A stretch of DNA of 64,000 bases from Ryuthela nishihirai (GCA_038380435.1 JAWZYU010000020.1:44858307-44922306), one strand, 5' to 3'; positions 1 through 11,345 are shown, numbered from the stretch's first letter. The notes: a model not told the origin generated them from the sequence alone. Program-made: numbers and translations.

Positions 1-790
1 TTTACCTCAATCATAACATTCAGAATGCTGCAAAAATAAGGGAAACATTGGAAGGAGTGTACTATCAACTGCATGTGAACAATCTGGTAAAAAGTTTGAC
101 CTGAATGTGTTAATGATTTCTATAATACATAATCTGATTTATTCACAATAGCATTGCTCAGCAAACTAGTTTTAGTGAAGTTACTTGAAGATAGAAAGAG
201 TTGTTAAACTTTTATGGTGAACTCTTACCATTCCCAGAGAAAATTTTGAATCGCATGACTCGACTCTTATTTAGCTGTGTTCAGTAAAACAAATAAAAAT
301 GGGCTTTAGAACTTTTTCTTGGTTATTGTCAAACACAATATATCATGTTGTATACAAATTAATAATAATCAATTTATTCTACATAATAAAATGATAAACA
401 GAAATTCTAAAGTTAAAATGTTCACATGTTGTATTGGTCTGGGGAGATTAACAAGTGACAATCTTTTAGAATGGAACCAACAAACAAAAGATGTGTTTTC
501 TAATGACAGATGAAGAGGCTCCTGAAAATATAACATATAAATGCTGTTGGAGATTTGTAATAAGGGTTTCATTAAAATGGCATGAAAAACCTAAAAAACA
601 TTAAATGGCATGAAACCATTAAAATGATATGAAAACAACACTAACCTAAAAAATCACAGTGCTGTGGCAAAGAAGATGCAATTGTTTTGCTACACAGAGA
701 AAAATAAAATCAAACAACCTAAAATGTGTTCTTATGAAAAGTAAGGCAACAGAATTTGAAACTATTTTTTTTTAATTTATATTTTTGTTA
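1..790. other. AT-rich sequence without recognisable gene
   Basis: Both strands carry only short open frames without recognisable motifs. I looked here for the missing first DCP1 coding exon (start of the EVH1 domain, expected to end just before the E-K-T-E-V-E-G segment at 12749) and saw no convincing candidate. It may be upstream or intronic sequence of that gene. Confidence 0.5.
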
Positions 791-802
791 TATAAAGTTT
801 AT

Positions 803-990
803 AGCCGTCCCGTGGTCGAGTGGTTAGCACGCTTGGCTACTGATCTACGGGACCTGGGTTCGAACCCGTGTAAGGCATGGATGTATGTGTCATTTTTCTG
901 CTGAGGTCCTGCCATCCTCTCAGACCTACTATAGCATATAAACTGGCAGGCTCCTGTCAGACCTCTGTGGCAAGCAGCTGCTTGAGGGGG
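803..990 (+). repeat. SINE-A copy 1 (tRNA-derived SINE with RTE-like tail)
   Basis: A 188-bp unit begins GCCGTCCCGTGG, has box A-like (GTCGAGTGGTTAGCACG) and box B-like (GGTTCGAACCC) polymerase III promoter motifs, then a body containing CTGCTGAGGTCCTGCCATC, and ends GCTGCTTGAGGGGG. It is flanked by a perfect 12-bp target-site duplication, TATAAAGTTTAT, at 791-802 and 991-1002. Related copies lie near 11.5, 14.2, 18.1, 25.6 and 54.4 kb. The family name is mine; the structure is seen directly. Confidence 0.9.
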
Positions 991-1287
991 TATAAAGTTT
1001 ATTGTAGAATTTTATTATAAATTTGATTCCAGAGAACACATTTTCTACATAAGTAAATGAAATATTTGCAACTTTGCAATATACCTTTTATGCATCAAAT
1101 ATAAGTGAATAGTCAGTTGTTCACTAGACCATTTTTTGTTACAATCTGAGTAAAGAATTCACAACAAACAGTAGGGAATTACTGTTCAAGAAACTTTCCC
1201 AGAAATCCCCTTATATATTTTGAAAAATCGGCAGGCAGAACAAACAAGGTGAATAAAATCATGAATAGTTGGCTGAAAAAATTGAGT

Positions 1288-1362
1288 TTCACCCAGAATA
1301 GAACTTGAACCAATCTCCTGAATATATATCAGGTGCTCTAACCACTAAACTATCAGCAGCTA
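1288..1362 (-). repeat. degenerate tRNA-like sequence
   Basis: Read on the minus strand it has a box A-like TAGTTTAGTGGTTAGAGC, an anticodon-stem-like CCTGA/TCAGG and a box B-like GGTTCAAGTTC, followed by sequence ending in AATTTTT. Stems are imperfect, so it is probably a SINE or tRNA-pseudogene relic rather than a functional tRNA. Confidence 0.45.
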
Positions 1363-1449
1363 ACTCTTTTTCGACTAATTGGCGACTAAAAACTTTTTTT
1401 TTTACCATTTATGTCAGGAACAGAGAACCAAGTTGCCTTCATTATCTTA

Positions 1450-1681
1450 ATAGTCAGTTAACATAAATCAGTGTTTGGCATATGGTGGTAGTGGATATAA
1501 TTTCACTCATTGCTGCTTGGTCTGATCGTAGTTTAAATTGTGTTGACATCCAACTCCTCTGGGTGTAACAGTCCTCCTTGGAGTTGTTGTCCACTACTGA
1601 ATTGTTGGGATGTGCTGTCTGTTCAAATCTCTGCCCAAGTCTGTGCACCGCTGAATAACTCACATTAAGCCATCTGGCAAC
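1450..1681 (-). mobile_element. Tc1-like transposase N-terminal fragment
   Basis: The minus strand reads A-R-W-L-N-V-S-Y-S-A-V-H-R-L-G-Q-R-F-E-Q-T, the helix-turn-helix DNA-binding region typical of Tc1-family transposases. The frame decays within about 40 codons (stops and shifts). It ends abruptly at the 5' junction of the RTE copy that starts at 1682. A terminal-repeat-like end on the far side of that LINE (3884) suggests the LINE landed in this element; that link is inference. Confidence 0.6.
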
Positions 1682-3622
1682 AAGGAGCAGAGGAGGCAGA
1701 ATTATTTAAGTGATAAGACACTTGAGCTTATTTCAGAAAGAAGGAACTGCAGGAATGTCCTTAATCAGTACCCTACTAGTCCTAATAGAAAGCATTACAA
1801 AGAACTTAATAAACGTGTAAAGGATCAGTTAGCTACTGATAAGAATCTTTGGCTTGATGGCCTGGCTGACAAAGCTGAGGAAGCAGTTAGACAGCACAAC
1901 AGCAGAGAGCTGTACCAGATAGTTAATGTTTTGTGTGGTAGAAAACGAACAGGTATACAGGGATTGAAGGATAAACAAGGTAAGGTTATAGAAGATGAGG
2001 ATTCTGTCATGGCTAGGTGGGCTGAGCATTTCAGTGATGTTCTAAACAATGTGGTTAATTCTACTCCCATTGTTTGCAATGATGATAAATGCATTGTTGG
2101 CTTTAATGTTGCCCCTATAACACAATCTGAAGTTAGTTTGGCTATTTCTAAACTTAAACTTCATAAATCCCCAGGGGTGGATGAAATTACTACGGAAATG
2201 CTTAGAGCTGGGAATGTTTCAGTTACCACTTGGATGACTGAAATTTTGAATAGCTTTTATGATAAAGGCATGGTTCCTAAAGATTTTACCAGAGCTATTA
2301 TTATCCCTATTTTCAAAAAAGGTGATCGCAGTTCTTGTGATAACTATAGGGGTATCAGCCTACTCTCTGTTCCAGGTAAAGTTCTTTCCATGATTGTGCT
2401 TAAAAGAATTAAGAATCTGGTTGACAGGCAATTGCGTGATGAGCAATGTGGATTCAGTAGTGGTAGGGGATGTGTGGATCAGATATTTTCACTTAGGCAG
2501 ATTCTTGAGAAATGTTTAGAGTTTCAGAAACCTTTGGTTGCTAGCTTTGTTGATTTCAAAAAGGCTTTCGACTCTGTTGATCGTCATAATTTGTGGTTGA
2601 TTGTGAGATCATATGGTATACCAGACAAGTTAGTTAACATAATGAAAGCTCTCTATAATAACACTGAGTCATGTGTGAGAGTTGTTAAGTCTTGTAGCAA
2701 TTGGTTTAGCATTACATCTGGTGTTCGACAAGGGTGCATTTTGTCTCCTTTTCTCTTTAGTTTGGTTATTGATTATGTTATGCGAAATTCAATTCAAGGG
2801 AAAGCTTTTGGCCTTAAATGGGCTGGAGATTCAAAAATTTCTGATTTAGATTATGCTGATGATTTAGCCCTTTTGGCAAATGATGTTGATGAGATGAACT
2901 CTTTCATTCGAGCTGTTGATGAGACTGGTAGTAGAGTAGGTTTGGTTATAAACAGAGAGAAAACTAAAGTGATGAAAATTGATCAGGCAGGTTGTGATTC
3001 AGTTAATCTGAATGGTTGCAGTCTTGAGCAGGTGTCACAGTTTAATTACCTTGGGAGCTACGTAACAGATACTGGTGATGTGCGGCATGAGATTAACAGA
3101 CGAATAGGTATTGCTGCTGGGACTTTTAAGAATCTATGGAGATTGTGGAGAAATAGGCGTATACACCTAAAGACTAAAATTAGACTGTATAATAGTTTGG
3201 TTCTTTCTAGGGTTAGTTATGGTAGTGAAACTTGGACCCTGTGTAAACAAGATAACAGGAAACTAAATGCTTTTGATTCTAGATACTTACGCAGTATCTT
3301 GGGTATTAGGTGGTTTAACTTTGTAACTAATGATGAGGTTAGGCAAAGGAGTCTGAAACCTCCTTTAAGCAGCATATTCTGCAGAGAGAGACTCCGCTGG
3401 TTTGGCCATGTTGCCCGTATGGATAATTATAGATTGGCAAATATGGTTATGAACAGTGTGCCTAGAGGCCTCAGAAGGAGGGGGAGACCTAGGATGCAGT
3501 GGGCAGACAATGTCAAACAGGACCTTGTTAGAATTGGTGTACAGTGGCCGGATGCAGCAGGTGTAGCTCAGGACAGATGTGCTTGGAGAATTAAACTGCG
3601 TGGTCTGGTTGGACCTCCGTAG
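1682..3622 (+). pseudogene. RTE reverse transcriptase, N-terminally truncated but open
   Basis: The frame is open from the truncation point to a TAG at 3620-3622, about 646 codons with no internal stop. Visible landmarks in order: linker (L-S-D-K-T-L-E-L-I-S-E-R), the K-S-P-G-V-D-E-I-T-T-E-M-L block, I-P-I-F-K-K-G-D, F-V-D-F-K-K-A-F-D-S-V-D (first catalytic aspartate motif), G-V-R-Q-G-C-I-L-S-P-F-L-F, and D-Y-A-D-D-L-A-L-L (catalytic YADD). The C-terminal tail has F-N-Y-L-G-S and R-L-R-W-F-G-H-V-A-R-M, frequent in RTE-type elements. The endonuclease domain is missing, so it cannot retrotranspose on its own. The lack of stops suggests a fairly recent insertion. Confidence 0.9.
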
Positions 3623-3645
3623 CCCATGGCTGCTTGAGGATGATG
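1682..3645 (+). mobile_element. RTE-like LINE copy 1, 5'-truncated
   Basis: A non-LTR retrotransposon copy lacking the endonuclease region. It matches copy 2 (5190-8722) from the linker after the endonuclease through the 3' end, which reads CCATGGCTGCTTGAGG followed by a short GATGAT run. 5' truncation is the usual outcome of target-primed reverse transcription. The single long frame and the simple-repeat 3' end fit RTE-type elements; the clade assignment rests on my recognition of the C-terminal motifs, not on a tree. Confidence 0.9.
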
Positions 3646-3884
3646 GTAGAATATACCCAAGAAATCTGCTATCTCAACAACTCCACATTGTGCTTAACTG
3701 GAGAACAGCTTTGAAACACCCACTTTTAATACTTGACTCATTTGTATATATCACTGCCAGTGCCATTCATTTGCATACCATACCTTAATTTTGCATTATA
3801 TTTTACAAACTTACATGGCTTTCATGCATTTCTGATACTGGAATTTTGTTAGGTCTTTTTTTTTTAAACTTTTGGAAACCAGTG
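3646..3884 (-). mobile_element. probable terminal end of a Tc1-like element
   Basis: The segment ends AAACTTTTGGAAACCAGTG followed by TA at 3885. Its reverse complement CACTGGTTTCC matches the terminal repeat of the better preserved Tc1-like element at 8766-9871. No transposase motif survives here. It is probably the N-terminal side of the fragment at 1450-1681, with RTE copy 1 between them. Confidence 0.45.
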
Positions 3885-4520
3885 TAATAACTGATGGATA
3901 CAGTCTACTCGATATTATGGGCTACTTAACTATGGAGGTACTTGTATATCAATTCAATTAATCTACAAAATAAAACAAAAAACTTATAACAAGATGTGAA
4001 GATACTCTACACAAGGTGGAGTCTAGGAGGCATCCACCCCTCTTGAGAATGTAACTGAAATGGATGCAGAAAATATATAAAACATGTATATTACCCATAT
4101 TTTTCAAGCAATTTGTTTAAGACCACTAAAGCAGAGGGAGGGGGGGGATTTTATACTATGCCATTCCAGTTTAATCTGGCCCTGATTACACATAATACAT
4201 ACATTGACTTCAACATATTTTTGTTACACTTGTATGCTTATAAAATTTTATATATCTTTCTATAATCGGAAAGAGATAGCTATTATCTGCAATCATATTG
4301 AGGGAAAATTAAATTCCCCTAGTAAATAAAAAAAAGGAACCTCATTGGTTTAACCCCTAAGATGATTAATCATTTACCACTTGAACTAAGAAATCATGAG
4401 GAATGTTTTTGCACAAAGGTAGATTAAATTACTACTTTATAAAATAAGTAATATTGAACATATGTTTGCTTTTCCCTAGATAATGTAATTTTGGATTCAA
4501 TCTACATTATATATATACTG
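3885..4520. other. AT-rich intergenic or intronic sequence
   Basis: There are no open frames of note and no recognised repeat. A short poly-G run lies near 4139-4147. Confidence 0.5.
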
Positions 4521-4523
4521 CAT

Positions 4524-4659
4524 ACTTGAGACATTTCACATTGATTTGTGCTAGATTGTATTTTTTGTATGTTGATTATTTATTGCTGTTAATTAACTGA
4601 ATAATTGATCCATTAAGTAATTATTTTTTTTCGTTTTTATTGGAAACTGATTTTGAATA
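4524..4659 (+). repeat. flanking segment duplicated around 5131-5189 and 8723-8765
   Basis: The sequence beginning TGAGACATTTCACATTGATT at 4524 recurs at 5131. The part just before the Tc1 terminal repeat (AGTAATTATTTTTTT...) recurs at 8723. The second copy is split by RTE copy 2. This is a local duplication of the flank plus transposon end. Confidence 0.7.
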
Positions 4660-5112
4660 TACTGGTTTCCATAAATTAAGGAAAACTCGAAAAATTATGA
4701 TGAACAGAAAACTATGAATGATTTTAATGAAATTTGATGAAAACATGAATTACAATGCTAGTTTCAGAATGGCATAAAATATTTTACACTAGAAACATTT
4801 TTCATCAAAAAATAGCACAGGAACTTGTCCAAAAATGAGGTGTCAGAATGCAATGGGCAAAGTTGTTTAATAAGGAGTGTGGTCACCCCTTACAGCAATG
4901 CAGGCACGACAGCGATGTTCCATGCTGTTTATGATGTTGTGAATCAGCTCAGTAGGGAGTGTAATGACCATTATTCCTTTAAAGCAGTAATAAGCTTCCC
5001 CTTTGTTTCAGGTGGCGCATTGAGGGCAGCAACATGTCTCCCTATAGCATCCCACTCATGCTCAATCAGATTTAGGTCAGGAGACTGAGCTCGCCACTCC
5101 ATGTGCATAATG
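4660..5112 (-). mobile_element. Tc1-like transposase, C-terminal half with terminal repeat
   Basis: The left end carries ACTGGTTTCCATAAATTAAG, the same terminal repeat as at 8766. The minus strand then encodes the C-terminal part of a Tc1-family transposase: W-R-A-Q-S-P-D-L-N-L-I-E-H-E-W-D (the SPDLNPIEHxWD block with the last catalytic acidic residue), then M-E-H-R-C-R-A-C-I-A-V-R-G-D. It lacks the DNA-binding and central catalytic parts. Those are present in the separate element at 8766-9871, which in turn lacks this part, so the two halves look like pieces of one rearranged element. Confidence 0.8.
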
Positions 5113-5189
5113 ATGAACAATCATTACTGCTACTTGAGACATTTCACATTGATTTGTGCTAGATCATATTTTTTTGTATGTTGATCATG

Positions 5190-8100
5190 CATAGAACCGG
5201 CCAGGCCTAGCACCTAATGTCCGACCCCGCCTTCTCGTGGTGCGGACCGTTAGTAACTTTCAAAAGAGATACTCTCTTGTGGAAGTGAACGGAAGGGGAG
5301 GGCTGCCAGATTAGTGTGGCCTACTGATCTGGTCAACTATGGCTACTTTTCTTTTTTTTTTCTACCCTGCTGAGGAGTGGTCAACCACACAGGGTCCTGG
5401 TGCTGACCATATAAACCCACTGGACTAGACAGATATATGGCTCTGAGCTTGATTATGGATCCTGATTTTGCTGCACTGGTGGGCTTCTGTGGAGGGAAAA
5501 TCTTCCGCTGTGTTTTCTGTTTGTTTGTGGGTTGACAGCCCCAAGTGAATAGATTCACAGGATATGTTTATCAGCTGGTGGATAATCCTGAGCAGAGGTC
5601 ATCGCAGGCACCTGAACTCTTTGCTTCTATTGGCATCGTCAAATTCTACATTGGAGGAAGTCTTCCAGTGTAGATGGCTTCAGCCTTTAGTGGTGGGGGA
5701 ACGGGTCTTTGCCCCATGTCTGCGATTAGGGGGCTGTTTGATATTGTCGGCATTCCCTCTCTCAATAAACATAGTTTCTTTAAACATCCTACTAACCATT
5801 TTCTCTCCATAGGTAGTTGGAATGTGAGGACTCTGCACAGAGCTTTTTCTCTTGATGTCCTCACACAAGAATTCCACCATTATAATTTAGATATTCTCGG
5901 CTTGCAAGAGACCAGATGGACAGATAAAGGTCAGATTCTTAAAAATAATCTTAAATTTCTCTTTTCAGGGAGGGACGACAACAAGCATCACCAAGGCGTG
6001 GGTCTGCTTCTCAGCAGACACGCTAGCGATGCTCTTCTAGGATATGAGTGCATTAACGAAAGGTTTCTTACAGCAAAATTTCAGACAAGCGTTAAAGACC
6101 TGAATGTTATCTGCTGTTATGCCCCCACTGAGGATGCCGATAAGAATGAGAAGGATAGGTTTTATGAACAACTTCAGGATATTTTGAATTCTGTCAAGAA
6201 AGGAGATATTACCCTTGTTCTTGGTGACTTCAATGCCAAAGTTGGTACTGACTCTGACCTTTGGGGAGGGGTGATTGGCCCTTTTGGTATTGGTAGCTGC
6301 AATGGCAATGGGCAACGTCTCCTACAGGTAAGTAAACTCAATGGTTTCAGAATAACTAACACATATTACAAACACCGCGACATACATAAGTACACATGGG
6401 TTTCACCTGATGGGCTGCATAGGAATATGATTGATTATATATTAATTAACAGCAAATGGGCTAGTTCTCTTAGAAATACCAGGGCATATAGGGGAGCTGA
6501 AATTGGATCTGACCATTACCTAGTTAAAAGTGTCTTGCAACTTAAACTTAAAAAGTGTTGTGCTAGGGTTAAAAAATTTGCTTTTAATATTGAAGCTCTG
6601 AAAGACCCAGTTATAGCCAAAGCTTACCATGATAGGTTACTTAGTCATTATGACAGTCATGGTATGCTTACCACTGAAGTTGAGGAAGAATGGGATCATT
6701 TTAAACAGGCTTTTTTGGACACTAGCAGTACTCTTTTAGGAAAAAAGGAGCAGAAGAGGCAAAATTATCTGAGTGATAAGGCACTTGAGCTTATTTCGGA
6801 AAGAAAGAACTGCAGGAATGTCCTTAATCAATACCCTACTAGTCCTAATAGAAAGCATTACAGAGAACTTAATAAACGTGTAAAAGATCAGTTAGCTGCT
6901 GATAAGAATCTTTGGCTTGATGGTTTGGCTGACAAAGCCGAGGAAGCAGTTAGACAGCACAACAGCAGAGAGCTGTACCAGATAGTTAATGTTTTGTGTG
7001 GTAGAAAACGGACAGGTATACAGGGATTGAAGGATAAACAAGGTAAGGTTATAGAAGGTGAGGATTCTGTCATGGCTAGGTGGGCTGAGCATTTCAGTGA
7101 TGTACTAAACAATGCGGTTAGTTCTATTCCCATTGTTTGCAATGATGATAGGTGCATTGGTGGCTTTAATGTTGGCCCTATAACACAATCCGAAGTTATT
7201 TTGGCTGTTTCTAAACTTAAGCTTCATAAATCCCCAGGGGTAGATGAAATTACTACAGAAATGCTTAGAGCTGGAAATGTTTCGGTTACCATTTGGATGA
7301 CTGAAATTCTGAATATCTTTTATGATAAAGGCATGGTTCCTAAGGATTTTACCAGAGCTATTGTTATCCCTATTTTCAAAAAAGGTGATCGCAGTTCTTG
7401 TGATAACTATAGGGGTATTAGCCTACTCTCTGTTCCAGGTAAAGTTCTTTCCATGATTGTGCTTAATAGAATTAAGAATCTGGTTTGACAGTCAATTGCG
7501 TGATGAGCAATGTGGATTCAGAAGTGGTAGGGGATGTGTGGATCAGATATTTTCACTTAGGCAGATTCTTGAGAAATGTTTAGAGTTTCAGAAACCTTTG
7601 GTTGCTAGCTTTGTTGATTTCAAAAAGGCTTTCGACTCTGTTGATCGTCATAATTTGTGGTTGATTGTGAGATCATATGGTATACCAGACAAGTTAGTTA
7701 ACATAATGAAAGCTCTCTATAATAACACTGAGTCGTGTGTGAGAGTTGGTAAGGCTTGTAGCAATTGGTTTAGCATTACTTCTGGTGTTCGACAAAGGTG
7801 CATTTTGTCTCCTTTTCTCTTTAGTTTGGTTATTGATTATGTTATGCGAAATTCACTTCAAGGGAAAGATTTTGGCCTTAAATGGGCTGGAGATACGAAA
7901 ATTTCTGATTTAGATTATGCTGATGATTTAGCCCTTTTGGCAAATGATGTTGATGAGATGAACTCTTTCATTCGAGCTGTTGATGAGACTGGTAGTAGAG
8001 TAGGTTTGGTTATAAACAGAGAGAAAACTAAAGTGATGAAAATTGGTCAGGCAGGCTGTGATTCAGTTAATCTGAATGGTTGCCGTCTTGAGCAGGTGTC

Positions 8101-8722
8101 ACAGTTTAATTATCTTGGGAGCTATGTAACCGATAGTGGTGATGTGCGGCATGAGATTAACAGACGAATAGGGATTGCTGCCGGGACTTTTAAGAATCTA
8201 TGGAGAGTGTGGAGAAATAGGTGTATACACCTAAACACTAAAATTAGACTGTATAATAGTTTGGTTCTTTCTAGGGTTAGTTATGGTAGTGAAACTTGGA
8301 CACTTTGTAAACAAGATAACAGGAAACTAGATGCTTTTGATTCCAGATGCTTACGCAGTATCTTGGGCATTAGGTGGTTCAACTTTGTAACTAATGATGA
8401 GGTTAGGCAAAGGAGTTTGCAACCTCCTTTAAGCAGCATATTGTGCAGTGAGAGACTCCGTTGGTTTGGCCATGTTGCCCGTATGAATAATTATAGATTG
8501 GCGAATAGGGTTATGAACAGTGTGCCTAAAGGCCTCAGAAAGAAGGGGAGACCTAGGATGCGGTGGGCAGACAATGTCAAACAGGACCTTGTTAAAATTG
8601 GTGTGCAGTGGCCAGATGCAGTAGATGTAGCTCAGGATAGACTTGCTTGGAGAACTAAATTGCACGGTCTGGTTGGACCTCCGTAGCCCATGGCTGCTTG
8701 AGGTTGATGATGATGATGATGA
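5190..8722 (+). mobile_element. RTE-like LINE copy 2, near full length
   Basis: About 3.5 kb: a GC-richer 5' untranslated region (5190-5673, starting GAACCGGCCAGGCC), a single long endonuclease/reverse-transcriptase frame broken once, and a 3' end CCATGGCTGCTTGAGG plus a (GAT)n tail to about 8722. It sits between two parts of a duplicated flank sequence, close to a Tc1-like terminal repeat. I found no clear target-site duplication; the 5' boundary is set from where similarity to the duplicated flank stops. Confidence 0.88.
5674..8686 (+). pseudogene. RTE endonuclease-reverse transcriptase ORF with one frameshift
   Basis: The ORF starts at an ATG at 5674. An APE-type endonuclease occupies roughly residues 45-290: S-W-N-V-R-T-L, L-Q-E-T-R-W (metal-binding glutamate), C-C-Y-A-P-T-E, L-G-D-F-N-A-K, and G-S-D-H-Y-L-V (catalytic histidine). 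The reverse transcriptase follows, with F-V-D-F-K-K-A-F-D, a G-V-R-Q block and Y-A-D-D-L-A-L-L, then the tail R-L-R-W-F-G-H-V-A-R-M ending G-L-V-G-P-P and TAG. Around 7483-7487 an extra T relative to copies 1 and 3 shifts the frame, so the first part ends at 7486-7488 and the rest continues in another frame to 8686. In the QG motif Q is followed by R instead of G. Apart from these it is intact, about 1000 codons, suggesting recent loss of activity. Confidence 0.9.
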
Positions 8723-8765
8723 AGTAATTATTTTTTTCATTTTTATTGCAAACTGATTTTAAATA

Positions 8766-9871
8766 CACTGGTTTCCATAAATTAAGGAAAACTCGAAAAA
8801 TTATGATAAACAGAAAACTTTATGAATGATATCATTATGCACATGATTACTCTTGAAGGTATTATTCCATTAGTCGAGCTCTGTGTGAATGAGCGTTATA
8901 GTCTTATAAGATGAACGTTTCACCTATTGCACCAGCATCAGGATGTACATAAGTGTCCAGGAGGTCATCTCTGTTCCTTTGAGCATTGAGGTTCCCACTC
9001 TTCAACCATTGGAGGTCAGTGCATCCACCTAAGGAAATGCAACCCAAACACACACGCTACCTCCGCTATAACTGTCTCTTTGATGGATGTTACTGAGCTG
9101 ATAGCGGGTACCTTGTTCTCTCCATATCAAACAATGTTCAGAATCACTCTGCAAGCAATATCTGGACTCATCTGTGAAGAGTACAGGTCTCCATTGCTCT
9201 TCTGTCCAGTTAACATGCGTGCATGCCCAATTCAACCGCTCTCTCCTGTGACATGATGTGAGGGGTATACAAATTACTGGCCTTCTAGCATACAGACCTC
9301 CTTATGAAGCTTTGTACGCACAGTAGAAGCTGATACAACCCTCCCAATGGCTGCTGCAAGAGAGGATCATAGCTGAAAGGGAATAGACATCCTGCTCCTT
9401 CGTGCTGTTAATCACAGATATTGGTCTTGTATAGCGGTTGTAACTCTAGCCCTTCCTCGGCTAAATCTCTGAGACGTGGAATCCATGCTAAGAAATTGAT
9501 TCCACAGTCTATGGACCACAGAAGGACTCGCATTCAGCCATCGTGCCATGTCTCACTTTAGCCTGCTTCGAGCTGGACAATAGTTCTCCACCACAGTTCA
9601 TTTGGCAAATAATGTCTCAGATCGTTCCTACAAAAATGACTATTTTGAATTTCTTTACTCGCATTTACAATGCAAAATAACGATCCACTCCAAAACGCCT
9701 GTTTTTATGCCGCTATCCAATTATGCCAATTGATGCAACCTAGACTAATTTGCATATGATATGCTCACTTGGTATTACTGGTTACATGAACAAGTACTGT
9801 GAGGATCACACAATTTTTTTTATGAATTATCATGGTTTTTCTCATTTTTCTTTAATTTATGGAAACCAGTG
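8766..9871 (-). mobile_element. Tc1-like DNA transposon lacking the C-terminal transposase part
   Basis: Terminal inverted repeats CACTGGTTTCCATAAATTAA (8766) and its complement ending at 9871 are both flanked by TA, the Tc1/mariner target. The minus strand encodes W-T-E-E-Q-W-R-P-V-L-F-T-D-E-S-R-Y (first two catalytic-region signatures, 9190-9235) and G-G-S-V-C-V-W, then a D-N-A-R-P-H-R-A-like block near 8890 with stops and changes. The SPDLN/IEH block is absent here and found instead at 4825-5112. It cannot code for an active transposase. Confidence 0.85.
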
Positions 9872-9873
9872 TA

Positions 9874-10365
9874 TACTGTTTTTATTAATGTAATATCTTA
9901 AATTTAATTCACAATATCATTGTAAATTAACTGTGATAATTGCAGATTAATTTGCACTTATATTGTGTATTTAATTTAATGTTAATGTAATATGTAATCT
10001 AACAGCACAGCCAAGCTTGTGAGTTGTTTGTGTTGATTAAATTTATTGTAAAATTTCTGGTGATATTGGGCTGTCTGGGGGGAAATTTTTTTGCATTGTG
10101 TTCGTTTGTGTCACAAATTTGATAGTTTCAGCAAGATGCATTTTCGATGTTGCAGATTATATAAAAGCTCATTGCATGCCATCATGCTCCACAGGTTTTA
10201 GGTTGTACAGGTATTGTACACAGGTTTTGAAACATGTATATTTGTGCAAAATATATATTCATTTTCAATTCGAATCATTTTCATTCGTTTATTGAAATTG
10301 TTCAAAATATATATCACATTGTGCATATATATTTTTGCAAAAACATTTATCACATTGTTCAAAAT
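9874..10365. other. AT-rich sequence, nothing recognised
   Basis: There are short frames only. No similarity to the repeat families of this window was noticed. Confidence 0.5.
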
Positions 10366-11345
10366 GGCTACTAAATTTTAAAAGTCTGTTCTGTTGCACC
10401 ATTGCTGGAAGCAAGGTTTAAAGTGGCTGATGCAATCTGAAAAATAAACAATGGCGAAGGTGTTGCTGTCACTCAGACAGTGCAAATCTGGTTCAAGAAG
10501 TTTCTGGCTGGTGACATGAACTTGGAGAGGAAAAAAGGTTCAGGAAGGATTTCTATAGTTGATTCAGATGACCTGCTCATGGTATTGAAGCAAATCCAAC
10601 AGCCACCACCCATAAATCATCAGTTGAATTGGGAGTTTACAAATCCACCATCACTGACCACCTGCACAAGCTCAGAAAGGTCTGCAGACAATGATTCATG
10701 GTGTGATATTAATTGACCCCAGGTCAGGCTCAACAACGCATTGAGGTCTGCAAGGAACTGCTCAAGAATCTATGTGATACTCGGTTCATCAAGCAAATAG
10801 TTACTGGGGATGAGAACCTGCATAATTCAGACACCCCCAGCGAGTGGTTGGACCCAAATGAATCAGCTTTACCATCCCCAAATGTGGCTGTTTCAAGAAA
10901 AGGGTTATGCTGTGTGTCTGGTGGAATTTTGAGGTGTGATCCAATTTGGGCTCATTCCAGATGGCTGAGCTAGGCAACACTGAACTGTATTCCGAGCAAC
11001 TGGATTGGATATATGACAAACTGAAGCAATGGTACCCTGCTTTAGTCAACTGAAAGAGAGTGCTCCTTCAACAGAATAATGCAAGGCCTTATGAACTTGA
11101 TGGAATCGAGCTACTGTCCTGACCTCACCCCTTCTGATTATCATCTGTTTTGAGCAATGGCACATTTTCTCCATGGTAGGCAATTCCCTGATTCAGACAA
11201 GGTCACACATGGGTATCAAGAGTTCTTTGCAAGTAAGTCAAATGCATGGTACTGTGCCAGTATTTGAACATCTTGCAGAAAGGTGGGTGCATACTTTGAA
11301 ATATAAACATTGATTGTTACAAGGTTCTGAGTAAATACATTTTAT
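10366..11345 (+). mobile_element. degenerate mariner transposase
   Basis: Across several frames the plus strand reads mariner signatures in order: a helix-turn-helix region (V-Q-I-W-F-K-K-F-L-A-G-D-M-N-L-E, ~10480), R-I-E-V-C-K-E-L-L-K-N, the first catalytic block I-V-T-G-D-E-N (10797-10817), W-L-D-P-N-E, a damaged Q-H-D-N-A-R-P-H equivalent near 11070, and Y-C-P-D-L-T-P-S-D-Y-H-L-F (11110-11150), with E-F-F-A-S-K at the end. The many stops and frameshifts mark an old copy. Terminal repeats were not resolved. Confidence 0.8.

Noticed and set aside
1825..2094. Minus-strand open frames recurring at 1825, 6888 and 15525
   Set aside because: They are antisense shadows of the RTE reverse transcriptase; they recur only because the LINE does.
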